Source: Epiperipatus broadwayi (Eukaryota; Onychophora; Udeonychophora; Euonychophora; Peripatidae). From it: a stretch of 64,000 nucleotides of DNA. The DNA lies in NCBI GenBank assembly GCA_028023455.1, contig JAQFVV010012403.1, positions 376,001 to 440,000 of the forward strand, read 5' to 3'. Position numbers and translations under genes: made by a program. The notes under the pieces were generated by a model that was not told the DNA's origin, ran no database searches, and saw only the letters and a program-made list of their open reading frames with translations. This document shows positions 56,758-64,000 of this stretch, piece after piece (position 1 is the first letter of the stretch; the number at the start of each line of letters is the position of its first letter).

Positions 56758-58985
56758 CTTTAATTGCTAAGGCGACTGATTGTATCAAATTGCTTAGTAA
56801 AATAGAAAGTGGTCATTATGGATAACTGATCAACTAATTGGAAAAATTAATTTGAGAAAGAATGTTAAGCATTGTGATGGTGATGTGAAAAGATTAATAA
56901 GGAAATTAAATCTGGTATTAAAAGGGAAAAATTGTGTTATTTTAGGGAATTCCTCTACAGTAAAATTATTCTTCGAAGTGGAAAACAATTAATTTCCTGA
57001 TTAAAAAATCTCCTAGTAAAGTTGATTTTGATAAAAATAACGACTTATTAAAAGTCAAAGGTCATGAAAAATATGTTGCTGATCATTTTAATAATTTATT
57101 TTCGCATAAATCACAGGAGGAAGTTTGTATTAATAATTTGTTTTTATTTTATTTTATTGCCGATTTTTTTTTCTGTTCTGAAGTTTCTGATACTCAGTTA
57201 TCTCACTTGATTGATTGTTTATAAAATGTTAGATCTTCTGGTTTGGATAATTTAACTTCAAATATTTTAAAAGATAAAATCCTTATATTTATACCAGTTT
57301 TGGTTTATTTGTTTAATCTATCATTGAATGCTGGTCTAATTCCTGAGTATTTAAAGATTGATATTATTACACCAATCTATAAAAAGGATGATCCATTACT
57401 TATCAGCAACTACAGACTTATTTCAATCATTTCTAACCTGTTTGACATGGTAGTGAAGGATAAGATGTTTTTCTTAAGTGAGCATAGAGTAATTTCTGTG
57501 CATCAGTATCTTTTTATTGCTAAAAAAAATACTTTAGATGCTCTTAATAATCATGTATATAATTTTACATCTTTGTTAGATAATGGTCTTAAGACTGCAG
57601 CCATATATTTTGATTTTTCTAAAGCATTTGACTCTGTTCATCATAAAATTCATCTTCAGTAATTATATTCATATGGTTTTAGGGATCATTTTGTTTCTTG
57701 GTTACAAAGTTATTTAAAAGACAGAAAACATGCAACCAAAATTTATGGCATTATTAATGATTAAAATTGATAAATCATGGAATTCCATAGGATTCTGTAC
57801 TTGATCCTAGATTATTTTTTTATTTATATTAAAGATATTTTTGCTTTGCCTGTGAATTTAGTGATTTACCATTTTGCTAATGATATTGCTCTGTCTTTTG
57901 GTCCTGTTTCATATGGTCTTGTTGAGAAAATGATTGATAATGATTTGGATTTAAGTAGTAATTAACTTATGTTAAATTGTTTGACAGTCAATTGTAATAA
58001 AATGAGAGCCATTCTTTTTTCTTATAAATTTGTTTTTCATTCTTTGAATATTTCTATTTGTAGCCAATGTAAAGTTCATTGTAATAGCATTTGTACTTGT
58101 GGTAGTATTGTTTTTGTTGATAATGCTCCAAAATCAAAATGTTTTAGATTTGCCTAGTGGTTTAAGACCTGTAGAGGTCCCTACTATCGCATTTTATATG
58201 CATGTGCTTGAGGCTACAGCCTTAATGAATATTACTATATAATTAAGAAAAATAGGTTAGAGATAAGAGGGGTCCCTCTTATCTTTATAAAGTCGAATCT
58301 TATGTTATGATTTGTAGAGGTCTCTCTTCCTAAAATTAAGCACTCAAGGTGTATGTACTAAGGTTTTAGCCTTATAGAAGTATTACATGCTGACCTCGCA
58401 CTTAATAAGAATTAATATTTACAACTTTAAATTGATAATTATTGTTATTCAGGAGTTTTTATTGATTCTAGATTATCTTGGTCAAATCATAATGTTTATT
58501 TGAGTTGAAAGTTACATAAGATTAATTATTTATTTTATTATTTAGTTAAATTTTTGCCTGGATCTGTTTTGTTAATTATTGATGAGTCTTATTATTAAAG
58601 TATATTGTCTTGTAATATCTCTATTTGGAACGGTTGTACTGCTTACACTTTGTCATCAGTATGTGTTTTACAAAAGTACACTATGTGTGTTGTTTTTGGA
58701 AAGCCTAAATCAACTTCAGTTGCAGAATATCTATGGCAGTGGTTGTGTTTTATCTATTGTTAATGTTTATAAACATGGGATATTATTGATATATTTTGTC
58801 ATCGTTCTCTTTTACGTGCTAGAATTTTTAAAATACTCGTTTAACTAAAAAACTTCCAATTGACATGGCCTGCTTTTAATTTTGACGATAATCATATGCA
58901 ATTCAATTATAATGGTATTAGGTTGATTGACCACATATCACTTGCTATGTTTAAAAAATATTTGTGATATTGTAATTATTTTGAT
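56758..58985 (+). pseudogene. CR1/Jockey-type LINE reverse transcriptase
   Basis: Resumes after the foldback with LIAKATDCIKLLSKIESGHY. The best open part (57243-57662) shows DIITPIYKKDD, NYRLISIISNLF and AIYFDFSKAFDSVHHKI (motif A intact). After a stop come FRDHFVSWLQSYLKDRKH and HFANDIALSF, where the catalytic YADD has become FAND (second-last Asp to Asn). Then NCLTVNCNKMRAILF, the family G insertion, and GVFIDSRLSWSNH and NISIWNGC. Spans the usual length of this domain. Clearly inactive. Confidence 0.8.
58160..58425. mobile_element. Family G repeat inside the LINE (direct-repeat form)
   Basis: Unit one (58166-58237) runs 'aagacctgtagaggtccc' to 'ttacagcc'-like 'gctacagccttaatgaat'. A diverged second unit in the same direction (about 58305-58390) runs 'gatttgtagaggtctc' to 'ttttagccttatagaagt'. 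Between them is 'aaaataggttagagataaga', as in the arm at 21.9 kb. The LINE reading frame resumes after it at GVFIDS. Confidence 0.6.
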
Positions 58986-59150
58986 TAATATTTTATAATT
59001 TACTATATTGTTTATATTGTGAATTTGTAACTAAATATAAATTATTATTGTTGTTATTATTATTTTGTTTGTATATATATATATGACTCCTCACACAAGT
59101 ATTTCTTTGTTTGAAATTATATTAATTTTGTATTGTTTATATAAATTATT

Positions 59151-59338
59151 GTAATATTTACTAAGGCTGTAACCTCAAGAATGTGCATGTAAAATGCGAT
59201 AGTAGGACCTCTACAGGTCTTAACCACAAGCTTACATCTTTTCTTTCAGAACCTAAGCTTGTGGTTAAGACCTGTAGAGGTCCCTACTATCGCATTTTAC
59301 GCGCACATTTTTGAGGTTACAGCCTTAGTAGATATTAC
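59151..59338. repeat. Near-perfect palindrome, family G
   Basis: Arms 59151-59234 and 59255-59338 are about 84 bp each and differ at only a few positions, around a ~20-bp loop. The inner end is 'ttaaccacaagctta' and the outer end 'gtaatat.tactaaggctgt'. The right arm matches the first unit at 58166-58237. It would extrude or fold as a long hairpin. Confidence 0.85.
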
Positions 59339-60249
59339 TTACGTAATCAATGTGCGTTTAAATAAATTTATAATTATAAATTATTGTAATAAATAAATAA
59401 TAATAATAATAATATTGTAATAGTTATTGGTGGTCACTCTACTACACATGTGCTCTATAGATTTAAACACCAGACAATAATAGATAATCTGTTCTCTCTG
59501 TGTTCTAATGTTAGAGTTTCATAACACAGTGATCTTTTCTATTTTATGTTCATACTTCCAAACACACACAAAAAAAATCGTTCTTTTTTGTTTATATTGC
59601 TTTGTATATATATTAGTGATAGCTTTAATAAATTTACTATCACAAGTATTAACATTTTGCAATTGCCCTGCACGTATACAAACAGTAACTGATAAATGTG
59701 CGCAGTTGTTGAAATATACGTATATATTCGCGCATAATACATAGATATATGCATTGACAAAAGATTAGATATTTAATAATACGATTTCATTTGAAGGAAA
59801 GATTGCAATACAGTATATTGAAATTAAATAATTTATTAGTTTTAAAGAAATGAAATATCTTTATCATTCAGATCAAAAAGATCAGTTTCTTTTGTTTCAT
59901 TTATGAGAATATTAATTACGAATGTATAAAAAATCCTTTTATATACTATTTATGCAAAAATATATCAGTGTTCTTATATTACAAACTAGAACTTTTATAG
60001 CTTCTTTCTTTCATAACTTCTCTTTAGTTTTCTTCAAACGTAGTCCAATGACACATTTACCATCAGTCAAATACTTTGTCCACTGATGATTAATACTTGG
60101 AAGAGAATAAATTGCTGGATCACTTTAAAGCCACCTTTCACCTAGCAATTAGCCGAATCTTGTCAGGCTTTCAAACGTATTATTCTTTCAATTTTTAACA
60201 CAATGATGGGTTTAACATTATTAACCCTCTTACGATTGTCAACTAATAT
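59339..60249. other. No gene recognised
   Basis: AT-rich with (ATA)n near 59397-59412. Frames at 59508-59744 and 59539-59760 overlap on opposite strands and are not supported. Confidence 0.4.
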
Positions 60250-61530
60250 CTGCATAATTTCTGTTACAAAAATGTTTTAAATTAACGTCATTATTAACTC
60301 GTTTTTGACCAAGTATTGGGTTCATGACTAGACTATAGCATATTGTTATCAAGATAATATTTCATCAACTTTGACAATATGTGTTAGTGATCTCTACATA
60401 CATTACCATCTCATTTTTGTGACTATGTCTAAATTTAACAACAATTTTTAATATTTAGACATTCATTAACAAAATAATGAGTGTTTCTGACCAAAATTAG
60501 TTTCATGCCTAGATTACAATGCATTATTATTCTCTTTGATGGTACTATGTGTTGATAATCTCTTCATATATTAACATCAACACTTTTGTAACTATATGTA
60601 ATTTGAATAGTAATTTCTAATATTTACACATTCGTAATAAAATAATCAATGTTTCTGAACAATGTTAGTTTTATGATAAATTATAGTTGATTATTATTAT
60701 GATATATTTAATCAACTTTAATGGTTTGTCCCAATAATTTCTTTATTACATTATCAGCTCATTTTTACAACAATATATTTTTTATAATAATTTCTAATAT
60801 TTACACATTCATAATAAATATTTGAAATACAAGCACTCTTCACATACCTGGAGCCTAATTATAAATATAGGGGATTTGAACTCAGATATTCAATTCATCA
60901 TCAGATTTTCAATGATATGGATGGCTGAAAAGTTGGAGGTTGGAGTAGCTTGAAGCATGTCCATTAAATTACGAAGATTTGCTGTCTTAATATAAACTGA
61001 ACACTGATTATATATGTGTCTGGGAGATGATAATCTGGACCAACTGATGAGTGCTGGTTTAGCACAAAATGTTATTGGTGATTATTTATCTTTTCTACAT
61101 GTGTGTGGTCATGTGTATCAGTGGTATGAGATAGTGTGGATAGTTGATGGGTACTTGAAAGTCTGAGTTAAAATTCTCTATATTTACATTCATAATAAAT
61201 AATGAAAGTGTTTCTGATCAAAATTAGTTTCATGATTAGAGTATAATGCATTATTACTATTTTGATGATAATATGTGTTTATAATCTTGCATATGTTAAT
61301 ATCAACATTTTTATAATTATATATAATTTTAATAATAATTTCTAATATTTAGACATCATAAGAAAATAAAGTGTTTCTTCCCAAGCTTGGTTTCATGATT
61401 AGGTCATATTGCATTATTATTAAGATATATTTAATCAACTTTAATAGTTTATACTTCTCATTTTTGATCATTTCTAATATTTAGAGATTCACAATAAAAT
61501 AATGAAATTCCTCACAATGTTTAACATGAA
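60250..61530. repeat. Tandem repeat, ~175-bp unit, interrupted
   Basis: The words 'ttctaatatttacacattc', 'aataatga.tgtttctga', 'ttagtttcatgattaga' and 'tgcattatta' recur in order at spacings of about 170-180 bp (units near 60280, 60451, 60620, 60799, 61344, 61479). The copies are diverged. A foldback A element is inserted in one unit. Confidence 0.65.
60805..61200. mobile_element. Foldback family A, left arm deleted, perfect 15-bp duplication
   Basis: acattcataataaat repeats (60805-60819 and 61186-61200) flank a 366-bp element with a ~75-bp left end and a complete right arm. The right arm matches 42005-42300. The duplicated target is part of the tandem repeat, which dates the insertion after the array arose. 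Confidence 0.8.
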
Positions 61531-61961
61531 TAATTAATTTCAATCTCTTTATAAAAATTTAAAGACTTCAGATGATGCATTAAAACAAATATGGCCATTA
61601 AATATTTATCTCATTCATAATTCTGTGAAAATACTAAAAGAGATTAATGAATAGGATGGGATTAGCCAAAAACATCAATGTAGATAAATGAATCAAAAAA
61701 GATATTAAAAACTCAACATTTTATCCATAAATAATCATAAACTATTATCATGTTTATAAGTGATCAGATATCTGAATGCACTTCATATTGGTTTTACTAA
61801 GAATACTATATCAGCTTAGATGCCATATTGTAAGCATATTATGAGTCTTCTAACATAATATTCCATTTTTATTAGCAAATAGCTTAGCTCTCTGTCAAGC
61901 AAGCTAGATTATACCAACCTATTCACTACCTAACTTTCATGATCAGAGTTAAGCCAATAAA
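61531..61961. other. No gene recognised
   Basis: AT-rich spacer. Confidence 0.4.
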
Positions 61962-62172
61962 CATCACATGATCACCATTTCTTATGCTTGCTTGTAACAG
62001 TGCTCTCAGATCCAAGGCTCCTCACTGACAAAGGAGACAAGCCAGAAACTAATCTTGGAATATTGGATGAGTAGACTCTAGATGGGGATTTTATGCACAA
62101 GCCTTCTGACATCCATTGATTACTCTAGCTTGCTGTGTGCAATACGTATAGTGAGTTTTTGCCTGTTTTAAT
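61962..62172. mobile_element. Foldback family B, one long arm with core
   Basis: Begins with the inverted tail 'catcacatgatcacc', then 'aaggctcctcactgacaaag', 'gagacaagccagaaac', 'taatcttggaatattgg', and the long right arm to 'ttgcctgttttaatgat'. The core lies at about 62015-62055 on the forward strand. The left long arm is deleted. Confidence 0.65.
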
Positions 62173-62940
62173 GATGTTTGGAGTTATTGCTCTTATGTTC
62201 CTACTGCTTTCATAATTTATGATAAAAATTATAATCTGGTTTGCATTCTGTTTGCTATATCTGCCATTATTTTTATGATGACTACTGGAATTTTCTGCAT
62301 CCACTGTTTTCAAAATATCAAATGTTCTTCAAATTCTTTGGGTGAATCAGCTTCTCTGAAGTCCAAGTGATAGTAAAGTTTATAACTTTCACATCACTTA
62401 ATAATTTCTTAGATTTTCTATAACAACATTTAAATCTCTGTTGCATTCTTTTATTTAACATAAGACATACTAAAACTTTCCTCTCCACCACATATTTTTG
62501 AAACATATAAATAAAGTCATATGAAAAATACAAATTACCCCGTGGATGCATTTTCTGCTGAAGCAGCAATACTCTTTATTTGGTCCAGGCCCTGAGATTG
62601 TCCCGGGATAATCTTGATATAGAGATTTTAAATGCTTTCTCTTGCAGAATTTATCGATAAACCTTATTAGCACTATTAGCACGCTCCTTATTTTACTTTA
62701 TAATTACAAGCTTCTCAAGTTAAGTCACATGATATATGACTTGATTGCTATTTAAAGTTTATATATGGTTTAAGGGTGATAAGCATTTATATGAAGCAGT
62801 AGGTGTCAATACTGTAAGTGCAAAAAGTTTTATACTAACAAAGCAAAGTGCACCTCTACCCTTGACATTTCTTGTAGTTTAAAATACAGACTACAGCAGC
62901 ACTCATGCGCCCAAATATATAATTTGAAAAATTATCTTTA
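62173..62940. other. No gene recognised
   Basis: Reverse frames at 62125-62313, 62318-62569 and 62470-62682 carry no recognisable motif. At 62708-62750 'caagttaagtcacatgat' and 'atgacttgattgc' resemble the tail of foldback family F. Confidence 0.3.
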
Positions 62941-63043
62941 AAAAATAATTTTTGGGGGGGGGGGAAAAAATTTTGGGGGTGGGGGGTGGCCCCTAAAAAT
63001 TTTTTTTTTTTTTCCAAAAAAACAAAAACTTTTTTTTCACCTT

Positions 63044-63080
<37 letters not shown>

Positions 63081-63107
63081 AGAAAAAAAAAAGAGGGGGG
63101 GGGGGAG

Positions 63108-63151
<44 letters not shown>

Positions 63152-63172
63152 AAAATAAGAGAAAAAAGAAGG

Positions 63173-63214
<42 letters not shown>
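62941..63214. repeat. Homopolymer tract, probable sequence artefact
   Basis: Almost only A, G and T runs (G-runs at 62954-62964 and 63095-63104, T-runs at 63000-63013, then >100 A with single G or T interruptions). It produces Lys- or Phe-only frames that are not genes. It resembles low-quality base calling through a long A/T run. Confidence 0.7.
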
Positions 63215-63215
<1 letters not shown>

Positions 63216-63217
63216 CA

Positions 63218-63510
63218 GAATTTTTAGGTTTTGAACCATGAATCTTTAGCTCTAAAGTCCAACACTTTACCACTGCAATTAACTGCACAGGGCAATAATA
63301 ATAAAAATTTAGATATAATAAAAAGTAGTGCAGATAAGTAATAAAAAGACTAAGAAGGAAAAAAGGTTAGATTTTCTGTTGGATAAATAATCATATGATT
63401 TATTGCTTGGAAATTTGTAAAACATTTGAGCACCAGATGTGGCAGCATTGGGTATGATCCATGGTCTTTGCACTCTATAGTTTGTCTGTCTACCATATCA
63501 CCAATTGAAT
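63218..63510 (-). mobile_element. tRNA-related SINE (type 2), two units
   Basis: Reverse-strand unit one (63225-63290) reads 'gcagtggtaaagtgttgg', 'actttagagctaaagatt', 'catggttcaaaacc' with good A and B boxes. Unit two (about 63385-63510) reads 'tggtgatatggtagacag', 'accatggatcatacccaa' and the tail 'caagcaataaatcatatg'. The frame at 63350-63544 is incidental. Confidence 0.65.
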
Positions 63511-64000
63511 TGACTTTGTATTGTGACAATGTAACAAGGGCCATGAATATAAAGTTACATATGAAAACTTAATTAAAATGAAATGTATGAACTGATGCAA
63601 GCATTTAAACCCAATTTTAAAGGAGTTATGGGTAATTTGTTAAAAGGATATAAAAGCAAATGAACAAATTGTAAAGATATACTCAGAAGATTTTGAAAAG
63701 CATGATTCCCATATAAGCAGTTAAATGGATATAGTGTAAATTAATTATATTTATACAAATTGTTAAATATTGAAAACTGAATACTGATGGTTATGGAAAC
63801 AATTATTGGAACAGGAAATTATATTGGTAAAGATGAAGACTAGTAAGATTAATTTGCACTACTTATATGTTTGGATAATTAATGAATACTAAATGGCACT
63901 TCATTAAAATATCCATTCTCATTGTCAAAGATAGAATAAAGAAACTGGCCCGGAAATGTGAATATTATAAAACTATTAGATCTGATGTCTATTGATTATT
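63511..64000. other. No gene recognised; right edge may enter a foldback
   Basis: AT-rich. The last bases (gatctgatgtctattgatta) resemble the 'atctattgatta' arm word of foldback family B/C and may be the start of another copy. Confidence 0.3.

Larger units (their letters stand above)
54743..58985 (+). mobile_element. CR1/Jockey-type LINE, near full length but dead
   Basis: Three parts follow in order: ORF1 with a PHD-like finger (54743-55560), an AP-type endonuclease (about 55640-56390) and a reverse transcriptase (about 56760-58980). A foldback B insertion splits endonuclease from RT (56407-56744), and a family G repeat splits the RT C-terminus (about 58160-58425). A TTG/TTA-rich tail follows. 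Many stops and frameshifts are present. It is the longest coherent element in the window. Confidence 0.85.

Noticed and set aside
56380-56788. Two similar overlapping frames on opposite strands
   Set aside because: They encode nearly the same peptide because the foldback element is a palindrome.
60250-61530. CRISPR-like array
   Set aside because: Units are ~175 bp, diverged, without uniform short repeats and spacers, and the DNA is eukaryotic.
62856-63288. Long Phe- or Lys-rich open frames on both strands
   Set aside because: They result only from the homopolymer tract and have no protein features.

Overview
The window is AT-rich (clearly above two-thirds A+T by eye) eukaryotic DNA, almost certainly from an invertebrate animal. 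It holds non-LTR LINEs of three kinds, Penelope-like elements (PLEs), hAT remnants, two tRNA-derived SINE families, and many foldback (inverted-repeat) elements. No host protein-coding gene could be recognised. Bacterial features (operons, ribosome binding sites, CRISPR) are absent. The exact phylum cannot be read from the sequence.

Layout. 0-5.5 kb: an RTE tail, a foldback arm, a 5'-truncated PLE flanked by direct repeats, a tRNA-Gly SINE, a reverse-strand PLE reverse-transcriptase remnant and a truncated SINE. 5.7-10 kb: an RTE tail, two more Gly-SINEs and a PLE endonuclease remnant. 11.4-13.05 kb: the best-preserved gene, a reverse-strand PLE reverse transcriptase with GIY-YIG endonuclease (463 codons open, one frameshift upstream). 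13.9-18.4 kb: a foldback element, a LINE C-terminus with a C2H2 finger, and another PLE 3' end. 20.4-20.9 kb: an internally deleted hAT with an 8-bp target duplication. 21.6-30.9 kb: foldbacks, SINE clusters and RTE tails. 31-36.5 kb: the longest stretch in which nothing was recognised. 37.0-37.35 kb: a foldback retroposon whose arm carries a hammerhead-ribozyme-like fold. 39.5-40.15 kb: a PLE remnant. 41.4-43.4 kb: a SINE and two large foldbacks. 45.0-47.1 kb: a hAT end, an RTE copy with an inverted 5' part, and a C2H2-tailed LINE. 47.3-53.9 kb: SINEs, foldbacks and RTE tails. 54.7-59.0 kb: a decayed but nearly full-length CR1/Jockey-type LINE interrupted by two foldback insertions. 59.1-61.5 kb: a near-perfect palindrome and a ~175-bp tandem repeat split by a foldback insertion. 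62.9-63.2 kb: a homopolymer tract that looks like sequencing junk, followed by SINEs.

How the parts relate. The PLE fragments at 2.8, 9.6 and 18.2 kb share a structured 3' UTR motif. Several foldback families (called A, B, D and F here) are flanked by 13-19 bp target-site duplications, which is the signature of target-primed reverse transcription and not of cut-and-paste DNA transposition. Several of them carry a CTGA-stem-GAAAC core, and family F preserves helix I, a mini helix III and a GUC cleavage triplet of a type I hammerhead. The most economical reading, which is an inference, is that these are non-autonomous inverted-dimer retroposons mobilised by PLEs. Family letters A-G are labels made up for this window.
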